Assembly: GCA_029168955.1 (NCBI GenBank)
Contig: JAPDOI010000703.1
Location: forward strand, 70,001-134,000
Length of the DNA: 64,000 nucleotides
Direction of reading: 5' to 3'
From: Aplectana chamaeleonis
Lineage: Eukaryota; Nematoda; Chromadorea; Rhabditida; Cosmocercidae
Shown here: in pieces, positions 11,156-22,834 of the stretch
Layout of the letters: the number at the start of each line of letters is the position of its first letter
Position numbering within the stretch: the stretch's first letter is position 1
Translations under genes and position numbers: made by a program
The notes under the pieces: generated by a model
Databases searched by the model: none
What the model was told of the DNA's origin: nothing
What the model saw: the letters and a program-made list of their open reading frames with translations, nothing else

Positions 11156-13520
11156 TCACAAGTTGAGAAACTGGGCGACCAGCACTGGATTCGTCCACAA
11201 GACTATTGTTCTGAGCGTTGTTGGCTTCTTCGGGCAATCAAATAGGTGCTTAGTGTCGTGGCCTTGGTTTCCACAGTCCGGGCACACGTCAGGCTGGCTA
11301 TTGTCGATCCTGTGGAGGTAAGACATAAGCAATGGAGAATGTCCGCAGCGCAACGAAGCGAGGATACACCTGGCGCGCCTACCGAGCTCGGACTCGGTAT
11401 CACATATCCTGGGCGGCACATCACCGAGAATAGGGTTGACGGCCGCTTTGGCGAGATGATCCTGGACGAACCGGGTGTGCTCCGCGCGTAAGAGACGGAG
11501 CCGTTCTTGATTCGAGTCGGTCCATCTCTGTACATTCACTTTGTTCGGAGCATCGGCAAACGGCACTCTGATCGATCTCTCTCTCTCACGGGATTTAATA
11601 GTCTTCTCGACGGATGATTAGGTTGCTTAAGGACATTAATAAACATCTGCTGAGCCTGGAGCTGACAATGCTCTTTCACTGGCAAGATACGGGCCTCGGC
11701 GTGAAGGTGCTCAATCGGTGAGCTTTTTGCACATCCAGTGGCTATTCGTAGTGCAGCATTCTGAATTCGCTGCATCTCAGTCCAGGAACTGTCCGACACG
11801 ATGTGCTGCCAGACAGGTGCAGCATACTCCAATGCAGGCTGCAGAATAGCTCGATATGTCGTCAAGATTGTCTCTTTGTTGTGACCCCAGTACGTTCCTC
11901 CTAGAGCTCTCAATACATTAAGCTTTGCCTTGATAATTGCCTGCTTCTGTTCAGCATTTTTGTGAAACTTCAGCGATGGGTCCAAAACGAGGCCCAGCAG
12001 TTTGGGAAATTGCGCTGTTGGCAAGAGGTTACCATCCCACCTGACAACAGGTTGGTCGCTGTGTTCCTTTGGGTCAGATGTCAATTCCGAAACAGAAGAC
12101 TTCGCCGCGGAAACTGGGAGCATCATACTATCGAGAAAGTTTTTAAGCTCGACGAGATAGTCGCTGATCTTGTTTGCGGCTACCTGTATGTCACGATTAC
12201 GGCACATGATGGTGATATCGTCGGCATACGCAACAATTTTTATATCTTCAGGAGGCTCGGATAGGTCTTCAATATACAGGCTGAAGAGGGCAGGTGACAA
12301 AACTCCACCCTGCGGCACACCAGCTGCTACAGGTATATGTACTATCGGAGACGTGATTCTGGAATAGCACTTTGGCCCGACGACCTTTCGTAAACGCTGC
12401 GATCCAGCGCTTCTGCCATGGTTGTAGCGAGGACTTCAATAGTTTCTCGGACAAAAGTCCTAGGTTGACAGAATCAAATGCTTTGGTTAGATCGAGGGCA
12501 ACGACCACTGCTCTAAAAGGCTTTCTGAAATTGAACCCATCGACCGCATAGCTGACAATCTCCAGAAGGGCAGTGGTGGTGGAGTGAATTTTCTAAACCC
12601 ATGTTGATGTTGCTGTGCCTCATTCTGCTCTGCCTGGTCCCTTACGATTAGCTTTTCGGCTACTTTCGCGATCGGTGATAACAGGCTAATAGGGTGATAG
12701 CCCTTCGCCGTGCTTTGCGATTTGCCTGGCTTAGGCAGGGGTATCACATTGGCGGTCTTCCATGCTTGGGGTAGAGTGCAGGTTTGGAAAGAAGTGTTTA
12801 TGATATCTTCGATCATCGGTAGAAGTTCCGTGGGAAGCTTCTTCAAGATGGCTGCTGAGATACCATCAGGTCCGAGAGCCTTCGAGTTCCACATTTCCTT
12901 GATAGCCTTCTCCACTTGAGCAGGAGTAAAAGCCTCAGTGGCGTTCATCAGCGGCAGACGGCTTAGTTCTCTTACCGTGACTCTGTTTTGTACACCTCGC
13001 TTGGTACGTGTGATGAAGAAATTTTTGCCAAGAGCATATGCGACAGCCTTTCCTGATTTGAAGAAGCTGTTATCGAACTCTATGGTAGAGTTCGAGGAGG
13101 GGGCGCACTTGCCAGATATCTTCCTCAATACTTTCCACGCCGTTGTTCCGTCGGTTTTAAAATTCAACCTTTCAGTGAACTTCTCCCAACTGTCTTTCTT
13201 GTGCTTGTCCAGATCCTTTTTTATCTCTTCATCCAGCTTGGCCACCTCAAGGTCGAAATGATTCTCAGCTCTCTTTTCATCTCTTGTCCTCATCTTCTGT
13301 AGAACATCCCTGGTGACGTTAGGGTAGAAACTTTTCACACTTCCTTCAGGTATGGCCGCTTTTGTAGCCTTCCGGATGGCGTCAGATATGTGACGCTCTT
13401 TCTGGTGCACATCGCCATTGCATGGATATTCAGCTACCTGGCGGAGCGCAACCTCTCTGAACAGGACCCTGTCGGCAAGGCCTAAACTGAGATAAGAACG
13501 TTGACGAATACCAGTATAAG
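11156..13520 (-). pseudogene. LINE A reverse transcriptase region, broken
   Basis: The linker and RT are spread over several overlapping frames. The first holds KEMWNSKALGPDGIS, HPISLLSP and HQHGFRK. A shifted frame carries VVALDLTKAFDSVN. A third has MPQGGVLSPALFSLYI and the intact catalytic box YADDITI. The last holds LGRRARCILASLRCGH and the CPDC...C knuckle, ending FLNL then stop. Catalytic residues remain but the frame does not. Confidence 0.75.
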
Positions 13521-14573
13521 GGGCAAGAGTTTGAGAGATCAATATAGAGAAAGACGGGAATGTGGTCGCTGGAAGGAGTTGTGGAAGTGGACCATGTGCA
13601 AGCATTAGAAAGATTGGACGAAACGAGGGAGATGTCCGGGCTAGAAGGTCGGCCGTAGGAAGGGAGACGAGTAGGCTGATCATCGTTGAGGATAACCAGA
13701 TCACACTCCTCAGCCCATTCCTCGACGTCTTCCCCTCTAGCGTCGGATTCAAGCGCAGAACAGAACGTGTGAGCATTGAAGTCACCCGCAAAGACAGCTG
13801 AAGGGGAGAGTGAGCAATCGTGCAACTGCTTAGGAAGAGGTATGGGGTTGTAGGTTGGGGTACAAGAAGTGGAGGGAGGGATGTAAATATTAAATAGAGA
13901 TAATGGAGTTTTAAGAGGGAGGTGAACGGGAACGCACTCGAGAGTACCGTCCTCAGGAACATTTGGAATTAGATGAGAAGGTAAGTTAGAAAGCACAAAC
14001 CTGGAAACTCCGCCTCCAAGAGCTGTCCTTGGGATATGATAGGCAGTGTAGCCTGGAATACTTGGTTGGGGATAAGTGGTAGAGGGAGAGAGTTTGGTTT
14101 CTTGAACCATAATAACATCCGGATGACGAGTACGTGCGAAGAATGAGAGTTCAGACAATTTGGTACGAAGGCCGTTAAGATTTATATGTACAATAGAGAG
14201 GGGGCGGTTGGTGAATGAGGAATCAGAGTTGCTGGGGGCGGAGCACAGAACACAACGGAAGGATGAGTTGTGATGCCTCACAGAACTAAGACCTGAACCG
14301 GAGAAGTGCACCCACCTTTGGCATCCTAAGCATTGGACGCTTATTCCATTCCAGGTGACTTTCTTGCTGTAGGTGGCACACTGATACTTCTGCACAGGTC
14401 CAGCATTCCTCTCGACGCCAGCCCTTTGTAGTAGAATCTTCAGGAGAGCTGGGCCAGCCAGCGACTCTCCCATGACAAAAACCCTCTCGGTGGAGGGAGT
14501 GATGTCGGTTTGCACGAAGGTGATGTTGTTTCCTCCACACTGCCACGGCACGAACGTACGACATCTCGGCAGC
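13430..14573 (-). pseudogene. LINE A N-terminal region: 2A-like start, zinc finger, endonuclease
   Basis: One open frame covers the amino end of the LINE protein. LLKILLQRAGVERNAGP near residue 50 resembles a decayed 2A motif, with alanine replacing the key proline. A zinc-finger-like stretch (VQCLGCQRWVHF) follows, then the apurinic-type endonuclease with QETKLSP, AGDFNAH and SDHIPVF. The frame leaves the retrotransposon reading phase at about 13515, just after the endonuclease. Confidence 0.7.
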
Positions 14574-15000
14574 AGTCCGTGAATATCTGCCATTTCACCC
14601 TGCCAGTCTACACTGCCAACCAGTAGGCCGCGCCTCAGGCCAGCTCCTCCAGCTGACCTAGTCCGTGAATATCTACCATTTGACCCCTACACTGCCAGCC
14701 AGTCCGGCAGCGCCACAGGCCAGCTCCGCCAGCTGACCTAGTCCGTGAATATCTACCATTTGACCCCTACACTGCCAGCCAGTCCGGCAGCGCCACAGGC
14801 CAGCTAATAGGTCAAATATTTTTGGCGATTTTCTCAAACCCACTCCCAGGAGTTTGGTCTGTTTTGCTGTAAAATTCATATTCGACCTTCTGGAAACATG
14901 TTTTTGACCTTTACTCTAACTTAGTTGCAACACGATTTCATTTAAATGGGACGGTATAATCGAATTCTTCGTAAAAAAATAACTTCTAACAGTGTATAAC

Positions 15001-15139
15001 CCCCATTCAGAATGGTTCACTTGGTCTCCCGGCTGAGCTCACACCCCTCCCCACTCCATCCATGCGCAGCTCAGACCCCCTTCCGATGTGGATATCCACA
15101 CCGCGCGCCGTTCCCTGATTGCTAGCAGGACCAGCAGCG
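15001..15139 (+). repeat. 139-bp unit duplicated inside the satellite, copy 2
   Basis: Near-identical to 10942-11080. On the left it borders an AT-rich segment instead of satellite. Confidence 0.8.
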
Positions 15140-16855
15140 CAACAGGCCAGCTCCGCCAACTGACCTAGTCCGTAAATACCTACCGGTTGACTACGTCAGT
15201 CAACTCTGCCAGCCATTTCAGTAGCTCAATAGGTCAACTCCGCCAGCTAACCTTACCCGTGAACTTCGACCGTGAATTTCTACCACGTGAGTCTGTCAAC
15301 TGCCAGCCAGTCCGGCAGCGCCACAGGCCAGCTCCGCCAGCTGACCTAGTCCGTGAATATCTACCATTTGACCCCGCCAGTCTACACTGCCAGCCAGTCT
15401 GGCAGCGCCACAGGCCAGCTCCGCCAACTGACCTAGTCCGTGAATACCTACCGGTTGACTACGTCAGTCAACTCTGCCAGCCATTTCAGTAGCTCAATAG
15501 GTCAACTCCGCCAGCTAACCTTACCCGTAAACTTCGACCGTGAATTTCTACCACGTGAGTCTGTCAACTGCCAGCCAGTCCGGCAGCGCCAAAGGCCAGC
15601 TCATTCAGCCGACCTAGTCCGTGAATATCTAACATTTGACCCCGCCAGCCAGTCCGGCAGCGTAGCAGGCCAGCTCCTTCAGCCGACCTAGTCCGTGAAC
15701 ATCTACCCGTATACTCCGTCAGTCAACTCTGCCAGTTACCCTTGCCCGCGAATTTCTACCGAATGACTACGTCAGTCGACTCTGCCAGCCAGCCCGGCAG
15801 CGCCACAGGCCAGCTCCGGCAGCTGACCTTACCCGTGAACTTCTACCGTGAATTTCTACCACGTGAGTCTGTCAACTGCCAGCCAGTCCGGCAGCGCCAC
15901 AGGCCAGCTCCGCCAGCTGACCTAGTCCGTGAATATCTACCATTTGACCCCGCCAGTCTACACTGCCAGCCAGTCCGGCAGCGCCACAGGCCAGCTCCGC
16001 CAACTGACCTAGTCCGTAAATACCTACCAGTTGACTACGTCAGTCAACTCTGCCAGCCATTTTAGTAGCTCAATAGGTCAACTCCGCCAGCTAACCTTAC
16101 CCGTGAACTTCTACCGTGAATTTCTACCACGTGAGTCTGTCAACTGCCAGCCAGTGTGGCAGCGCCACAGGCCAGCTCCGCCAGCATATCTAGTCCGTGA
16201 ATATCTACGAGTTGACTAAGTCAGTCAACTCTGCCAGGCATTTCAGTAGCTCAATAAGTCCACTCCGCCAGCTAGCCGTGCCCGTGAACTTTTACCAGTT
16301 GACTCCGACGGTCAACTTTGCCAGCCAGCCCGGCAGCGCCACAGGCCAGCTCCTTCAGCCGACCTAGTCCGTGAATATCTAACATTTGACCCCGCCAGCC
16401 AGTCCGGCAGCGTAGCAGGCCAGCTTCTTCAGCCGACCTAGTCCGTGAACATCTACCCGTTTACTCCGTCAGTCAACTCTGCCAGTTACCCTTGCCCGCG
16501 AATTTCTACCGAATGACTACGTCAGTCGACTCTGCCAGCCAGCCCGGCAGCGCCACAGGCCAGCTCCGACAGCTGACCTAGTCCGTGGATATCTACCATT
16601 TGACCCCGCCAGTCTACACTGCCAGCCATTGCGGTAGAACCACAGGCCAGCTCCGTCAGCTGACATAGTCCGTGAATATCTACCAGCTCACCCAGTCAGT
16701 AAACTCTGCCAGCCATTGCAGTAGCTCAATAGGTCAACTCCGCTAGCTTACCTTCTCCGCGAACTTCTACCATAAGTTTCTGCCACTTGTTTCCTCAGTC
16801 AACTGCCACCCAGTCCGGCAGCGCTACAAGCCAGCTCCGCCAGCTGACCTTGTTC

Positions 16856-17224
16856 ATGACAAAAACCCTCCACGCGGAGGGGTTGACGTCGGTTTGCACG
16901 GAGGTGGTCTTTTTTCCTTCACACTGCCCCGGCACGAACGTACGACATATCGGCAGATCTCGGTAGGCGGGCTAGAAGTACCCTTGCCTCGTTACGCGGC
17001 GGACATTCCCCTATGCTGATGTCATACTTGCATAAGATCGATCACACTAAGCCTGACGAGTGCCCGGACTGTAGTAGCCGTGGCCACACAACTGAGCACC
17101 TCTTCGATTGCCCAAAGAAACCTACCACCGTGACAACGATGGATTTGTGGACGAATTCGGTTTCAGTCGCCCGTTTCTTGAACCTCTGACAAAAACCTTC
17201 CTGCGGCTGCAAAGAAGAAGAAGA
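16856..17224. mobile_element. LINE copy F, 5'-inverted insertion
   Basis: The left part (16856-16956) is the extreme 5' end of the LINE in minus orientation. The right part (16957-17224) is the 3' end in plus orientation, encoding CPDCSSRGHTTEHLFDC and ending in GGCTGCAAAGAAGAAGAAG. AGCTGACCTTGTTC (16842-16855) and AGCTGACCTCGTTTC (17225-17239) flank the whole, so it is one insertion. The LINE 5' end sits at the internal junction, as expected for twin priming. Confidence 0.8.
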
Positions 17225-17239
17225 AGCTGACCTCGTTTC

Positions 17240-18780
17240 GCTAATTTTTTGAGTATCTTAGGTTCACACTCACGATACATCAGAGAATCTGCCCAAATTC
17301 TCCGTCTGGAGAAATAGGTAACCGAAGAATTCTTGAGCTGGAGGAAAGTGAGCACACAAATTTTTATGCTGAAAGCATAGGGGCCGCACTTCTCATAGAC
17401 CGATCGCAGGGCCACTCCTCACCCTGGTTTAAACGACGCCGCGAGGCCACCAAGCGGCGATCGAAGCCGGGGACAATCATTAAGGGCTGAGATTACATCC
17501 TTGATGCTGGCTTTACTCGCCAGCCGCTGCAACCCGGTATACCCGTTCAGACCGAACGCCGGCGACAATACTGCCTCCAATCAGTATTCTCACGGCGTAT
17601 TGGCCACTCGCGCGCCTTATGGCGGATCGTTCAAAACGATTTTTTCGTAAATTAATGCTCCTACACAGCATAATTTCCAAAGTATTAAACAGAACTTTAA
17701 AATGAACAAAACGCCTTTCACCTTTCGATTGAGTGGCTTATTTGGCGTGCAGTCCTAGGGATCATCTGATGGTCGATCATCATACGACAAGCCATAAATC
17801 AGTAGAACATCGAGATGGTCCGAAGACAACATTTTCGCCTTGACTGAAATATAACTGCTTAGGAGAACCAACTTCTGATTATTTTACTCTGGAGCGTTGA
17901 TAGGTACTTGATATGGTGCAAAATTTTTTGACGCCTTCTTATTTATGTTTTGATGAAATCTTTATTCGATCCTTCGAATTTTCTGCAGAACAATTTTTTT
18001 GACATATTCAAAAAAAGGTGAAAATAGGTCCAATAGGGTTTTTTTTCACAGGATTTTTCTCCAATCTTCATGAACGGAAACTGGGACCATGGGCAGGGTG
18101 GGCATGTTACATTCACATTTCCGGAACGGAAATTGGCCGGTTTGTGATTGTTTTTTTACAACAACATTGTTGCAAAAGGCACGCAACTGTCAATTTCTGG
18201 CGCAAAATGGATAATTGTTTTCGTTGTTAACGCTGGCTTTAACTAAGTGAACAATCGGCTCATGTGCAGAACGGTTTGAACATTTCAACGAAAATTAGAA
18301 TATCCGGGGTTTATGGGAACAATAATATTGAAAAGGCTACTAAAACAGGCAATGAATAGTGCTAGTTGGTCCTCAATGTTGAAAATACAATGCCAGACCC
18401 GCCCACGCTCTCTGTGACCAACGGAGAAATTGGCGAGGCGGGCATAGCAAATCCAAGCTTGAGCGTCATATAAGGCTACTCATAGCCCAAAAAAATCAGA
18501 AGGTTCGGAGACTGTCGCTACAAGAATGTGGGAAATACTTCTTCCCAATCTCCAGGTTCGCTTTTATTGCTATCCGGGCCACTGCTGCAGCTGTTCGGGC
18601 TCTTTCAGTTCGCTCCAACAGCAAAACAGTGGCCCAGAGATAGGGAGAATGAGACGAACTTCCAGGCGGTTCCAATTTCTCTTCAATGCGGCTCGCGGCG
18701 GTGAATCGCCTGAGTAGCACTAACTCCATCATTAAGTCCACTATGGCAGTATACATGTCTAACTCGAGCCGAAGCGATGG
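17240..18780. other. 1.5 kb with no recognisable gene
   Basis: Includes a GC-rich stretch at 17410-17620 and AT-rich sequence after it. Several frames of 60-97 aa exist on both strands, but none shows a domain, repeat or splice pattern I can name. Confidence 0.5.
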
Positions 18781-18833
18781 ATCCGAAGTGGGGTTGAGGG
18801 ATCCGAGATGCTCAACCTACGCGTGGTGGATCT

Positions 18834-20720
18834 GTGGACTCGACTACCAAGATCAAGGAGACTCATCAAACGGGCATCAACAACTCCACGAGGAGTTTTT
18901 TTTCTGTATGGGAGTGCAAATGGCTGGCTGCTGCACTCCTCCGCATACTACTGCTACGAGCCGGCATTGAGAGGAACCCAGGGCCACCCAGCAAGACTCC
19001 ACGATATCCCTGCTGTCATTGTGGATTATCGGCTCAACATGCAAGCGTTCAGTGCGGTGGTTGCCTCGGCTGGGTACACCTCAAATGTTCGGGGTAAACC
19101 AGTTATAATGACTACACTGATGCTTATTGTTGTACTTCTTGCTCTAACTCTCGCCCTAGTGTTCCTCTTCATAGTCTAGACATTTTTCAACTCAATATCA
19201 ATGGCCTGCGTGCCAAACTTGCTGAGCTCACATTGTACATTGAACGCTTTCGTCCAGATGTCATTCTCCTTCAGGAGACTAAACTTAGCCCAACATCCTC
19301 CCTACCCCGCCTCCCCGGTTATACGTCTTACCACCTCCCTCGCACATCTCAAGGTGGAGGCGTCTCTACGTTTGTAAAAACCTCTATACCTTCTCATCTT
19401 ATAGCTCTCCCTAATCATAATGTTGTAGAATGTATTGGTGTTCATGTTTTATTGCAAAGTTGCCCCATAGATATTGTTAATATTTATATTCCCCCAATCT
19501 CCTCATGTCCCAATTCGTTTGACCCCAATCCATTTTTGCAATCTGTGCACACTGCCCTCCCATCGTCTTCTGTTGTCATGGCTGGCGATTTTAATGCTCA
19601 CTCCACATCCTGGTTCTCCTCTCTAGATCCCGATGACAGAGGGGAACTACTTGAGCTTTTTGCTGAGGATTGTGATCTTGTTGCCATTAACGAGGACGCC
19701 CCCACTCGCCTTCCTTCCACGGGCAGGCCGTCCTCTCCAGATGTCACTTTTGTATCATCCTCTCTTGCTGTTTCCTGTAACTGGTCCACTGCTATAGCTA
19801 TGGCCAGCGATCATGTACCCATATGTGTTTCATTGGATTTGTCTCTCAACAGTCACCTGGCACCTTTCATAGGCTCTCGTAGCAAATTGTACACCAACTA
19901 CGGTAAGGCCAACTGGGTCATGTTTAAAGAGGTGTTACTCAGTCGGGTAGCCTGCTATCCGCTAACCGGCTCCGTTCATGAGAAGGACAAGTTCATTGTT
20001 GATGCCATATGCAACGCCTCCAGAACTGCAACTCCTACAGGGCGCGTTAGAACGTTTCACCCTAACGTTCCCAAAGACGTCCTGGAGCTGATCGAATTAC
20101 GGGACGAGAAGCGCCGAGCTGATCCTGCAGATCCCAGCATTCAACGACTGTCTGATGAAATCACCAAAATGCTGAATGATTACAAGCGGATGCGTTGGAT
20201 GGAGTTCACAGAATCCTTGAACTTCTCCACTGACGCAAAGAAGACCTGGAGCATTCTTAAGCGGTTATCTGGGAAGAAAATGGCAGCGGATCGCAACATG
20301 CTTGAGTTCCCGTCAGGGAAATTCGAGTCCGGATTTAAAGCTGCATGTCGACTTGGAAAACACTTTGCTTCAGCGACGTCCCGCCGTGATCGTTCCAACA
20401 GGCTCACTCTCCGGTCTATAAGGAAACTCAGCCGAAAAGATGTACCTGCCATAACTGCCTCTGAGATGTCTTACCTCATCAAGTCCATGAAGAACTCGCG
20501 AGCCGAGGGACCCGACGGTGTGTCAGCCGTCCATCTCAAGCACTTGCCGGAAGAGTTCCTTGAATTACTTTGTGACCTAGTCTACTCGTCATTCAGCACA
20601 GGTGTCATCCCCGCTAGATGGAAGCAAGCAATTGTTCTTCCGATCCTCAAGCCTGGCAAACCAGAAGATCAAGCAACTTCGCATCGACCGATCTCCCTTT
20701 TGTCCCTATTGCTATGTTAG
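18834..20720 (+). pseudogene. LINE B: zinc finger, endonuclease and RT N-terminus, one internal stop
   Basis: The frame is continuous except for TAA at 19098, which cuts the PHD-like finger before its last cysteine pair (CCTSC). The endonuclease has all usual blocks: LNINGLRAKL, QETKLSP, AGDFNAHS and ASDHVPI. RT begins with MKNSRAEGPDGVSA, then RPISLLS before the frame is lost. ERNPGP after a leucine-rich stretch resembles 2A but lacks the aspartate. Confidence 0.8.
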
Positions 20721-22258
20721 CGGAGAAATTCATCAACCCGCACCTCCAAGAAGCATTACGACATAACGTGCATCAACATGGCTTCAAGAAGGCCCACTCT
20801 ACCATTACGGCACTCACGTCCATCACAGAACACATAATTGCTGGCTTCAACATGAAACCTCCAGCTGGTAGAAGTATTGTCGTGGCGGTTGACTTAACCG
20901 CTGCCTTCGATAACGTCAGTATTCCGCTGCTGTCCAATTCGATCCTGGACTCTACTATTCCTGACTGGTGCAAAAGATGGACAGATAACTTTGTCAAAAA
21001 TCGTTCCATTCGTGTGAAATTTGATGGACACTTATCGAAGTCTGTGCCCCTGAAGGCAGGCGTTCCACAAGGAGGAGTTCTATCTCCTAGCCTGTTTTCT
21101 TTGTATCTATCTGATGTGCCGAAGCCGTCGTCAAACATCCACTTATGTCTATATGCGGATGACATCACTATTATTTGTACTGACCCTGTCATCGATCGAG
21201 CCACTGCTGAGATGAATAAATACCTCGTCAGTCTGGCCAAGTTCCTTGAATCGAAGCAGCTAAAGGTCTCTCCTACCAAGTCGAGCGTCACTTTGTGCAC
21301 TACAGCGACTGCCGAACACAAGCTGCATCCCAAGATTCTTTGGGAAGGAAATATGCTGCCCTTATCAAAACACCCTCGTCTACTTGGTGTATTCCTGGAC
21401 CCGTCACTGCGTTTTCACGAAAACACACGTATTCGAGCTGCTGCTGCCAACACACGTAACAACATTCTACGTTCGCTGGCAGGCACTACATGGGGCAGCT
21501 CTAAGGAAATTTTGCGAACCACCTACAGGGCTATGGTGCAGCCGGTGCTGGAATATGGAGCCCCAATATGGTCAAGACACCTGTCGGAAGCCTCTTGGAG
21601 CAAACTTCAGCGTGCACAGAACACTGCTCTACGCGTGATCACTGGATGCCCTAGATCCACACCGGTATCTCATCTACATCAAGAGTGTTCGCTGCTTCCT
21701 GTAAAGCAGCATTGTCAACTCCAGTCGCAACAGTTCCATGTTGGCATTGTAAGGAATTCCACACACCCTAATTTCCCATTACTGTCATCTGGTCCCCATT
21801 TCCGACATATTGCTCGCCACTTCATGGTGCAGTCTCTTTCTTGGATCGCCAACGTTGGGCGACGTCGGAGCTCAATCGCGTCAGACTACTGCAAATGGAG
21901 CACACCCGATTCGTCAGAGAATACCTCTCCAGTGCTCCCCTAAATCCAATTTTTGGTGACGTGCCACCCCCGATCGATGACAGCGAAACGGACCTACCCA
22001 GACGTACACGCGTCATCCTGGCAGGTCTACGATGTGGACACTCCTCACACCTCAAGGCCTTCGTCCATAAGATCGACTCGTCGATCCCCGACGAATGTCC
22101 TGACTGCAACAACCCAGGGCACGATTCATTTCATTTATTTTCATGTCCTGCAAGGCCGACTTCTCTAACAGTTATGGATATGTGGACGAACCCGTGCGAT
22201 GTGGCTGCCTTTTACACCTATAAGGAGAAGCTCTATGTGGCCGATAAGAAGAAGAAGA
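20700..22258 (+). pseudogene. LINE B: RT palm and C-terminal knuckle
   Basis: The second phase carries HQHGFKKAHSTITAL, VAVDLTAAFDNV, GVPQGGVLSPSLFSLYL, the catalytic YADDITI and LLGVFLDPSLRFHENT. After a shift near 21900 it reads LPRRTRVILAGLRCGHS and CPDCNNPGHDSFHLFSCP. RT residues look intact. The usual stop after the knuckle is missing, and the frame runs on into flanking sequence. Confidence 0.75.
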
Positions 22259-22834
22259 AAGTGGGGTTGAGCGGGTCGTTGCGCCCATTTCGTGCGGAGC
22301 TACGACCCCCTGTTCACCAAAATTTTCACATTCACCCTAGATTAAAAACCTTTTTAGCCTTAATTGACAGACTAATAAGAAAGTTTAAATGCATACTTCT
22401 TCAACGCAACTGACTGTTTCGACGAAGATTACTTTCACTCCGAATTTTTACGACCCCCAAACTTTCATTTGTTGTGCAAAATTTCCCCAATTTTTACGAC
22501 CCCTCTCCTGTGTCGGGTCGCAACCCTGCTCAACCCTGATCCGAAGAGTGATGTGTTTGAGATGGTAGGCTACGTTAGCTACATGCTACCGAATCAGCTA
22601 AATTGAACGTACCAAAACGTACAGTAGTTTTCCGAGATTTTCGAAAATGAACCTCATACTAATGTTCCGCACCCCAAATAACCTTCATGGACGAATTTTG
22701 AGCAGACACGTTCTCTGATCTCCAATACGAATTTTGAAAAAAATCGTAAGAGACTGAAGAAGGCAGAAAATCGTGGAAGGTAGTCCTGGAAAATATTTGG
22801 AGCGCTCTACACGATCAAGAGGTTCGGCTTCCGA

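Larger units (their letters stand above)
11121..14573 (-). mobile_element. LINE copy A, near full-length jockey/CR1-like retrotransposon, frameshifted
   Basis: Minus-strand non-LTR element of 3453 bp. In order it shows a leucine-rich start with GVERNAGP and a decayed PHD-like zinc finger (about 14500-14250), an endonuclease domain (QETKLSP, NIYIPP, AGDFNAH, SPDISLVSS, SDHIPVF), and a reverse transcriptase (HPISLLSP, ALDLTKAFDSVN, MPQGGVLSPALFSLYI, YADDITI). It ends in a knuckle region (CPDCGNQGHDTKHLFDC). The coding region is broken by at least four frameshifts near 13515, 12590, 12320 and 11560. The tail is (AAG)n. AGTCAGTGAATAT (11108-11120) and AGTCCGTGAATAT (14574-14586) form a 13 bp target duplication in the satellite. 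Family rank (jockey versus CR1) is inferred from domain order only. Confidence 0.88.
10027..16855 (+). repeat. Degenerate satellite array, about 86-90 bp monomer, with LINE A and other insertions
   Basis: Monomers centre on CAGGCCAGCTCCGCCAGCTG, CCTAGTCCGTGAATATCTAC, CATTTGACCCCGCCAG and CTGCCAGCCAGTCCGGCAG. Spacing of the first word is 86 bp near 10407/10493. A 268 bp higher-order unit of about three monomers recurs (starts near 15144 and 15412, same phase near 10760 and 15988). A second variant carries TCAATAGGTCAACTCCGCC. LINE A occupies 11121-14573, and an AT-rich segment 14816-15000. A block at 15603-15830 is repeated almost exactly at 16343-16570. Forward frames stay open over long stretches only because stop triplets are rare in the monomer; I do not consider it coding. 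Confidence 0.85.
18799..22258 (+). mobile_element. LINE copy B, best-preserved full-length jockey/CR1-like element
   Basis: Plus-strand element of 3460 bp flanked by AAGTGGGGTTGAG (18786-18798 and 22259-22271). One phase runs from about 18834 to 20720 with a single stop at 19098-19100. It covers LLRAGIERNPGP, a PHD-type C4HC3 finger (CCHC, CGGC, WVHLKC, CCTSC), the endonuclease (QETKLSP, AGDFNAHS, SPDVTFVSS, SDHVPI) and the start of RT (RPISLLS). A frameshift near 20705 moves to the phase with VAVDLTAAFDNV, GVPQGGVLSPSLFSLYL and YADDITI. A second near 21850-21940 leads to CPDCNNPGHDSFHLFSC. The tail is (AAG)n. Only three lesions separate it from an intact element. Confidence 0.9.
18789..22538. 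mobile_element. hAT-type MITE split by LINE B
   Basis: ATCCGAAG occurs at 18781-18788 and 22539-22546, an exact 8-bp target duplication. The ends read TGGGGTTGAGCGGGTCG and CGGGTCGCAACCCTG (inverted CAGGGTTGCGACCCG is a shifted variant of the same TIR). Without LINE B and its 13 bp duplication, the MITE is about 277 bp (18789-18798 plus 22272-22538). CAGGG ends and 8-bp duplications are hAT hallmarks. Confidence 0.7.

Noticed and set aside
18496..18756. 86-codon minus-strand frame before LINE B
   Set aside because: It overlaps plus-strand frames and has no family features.
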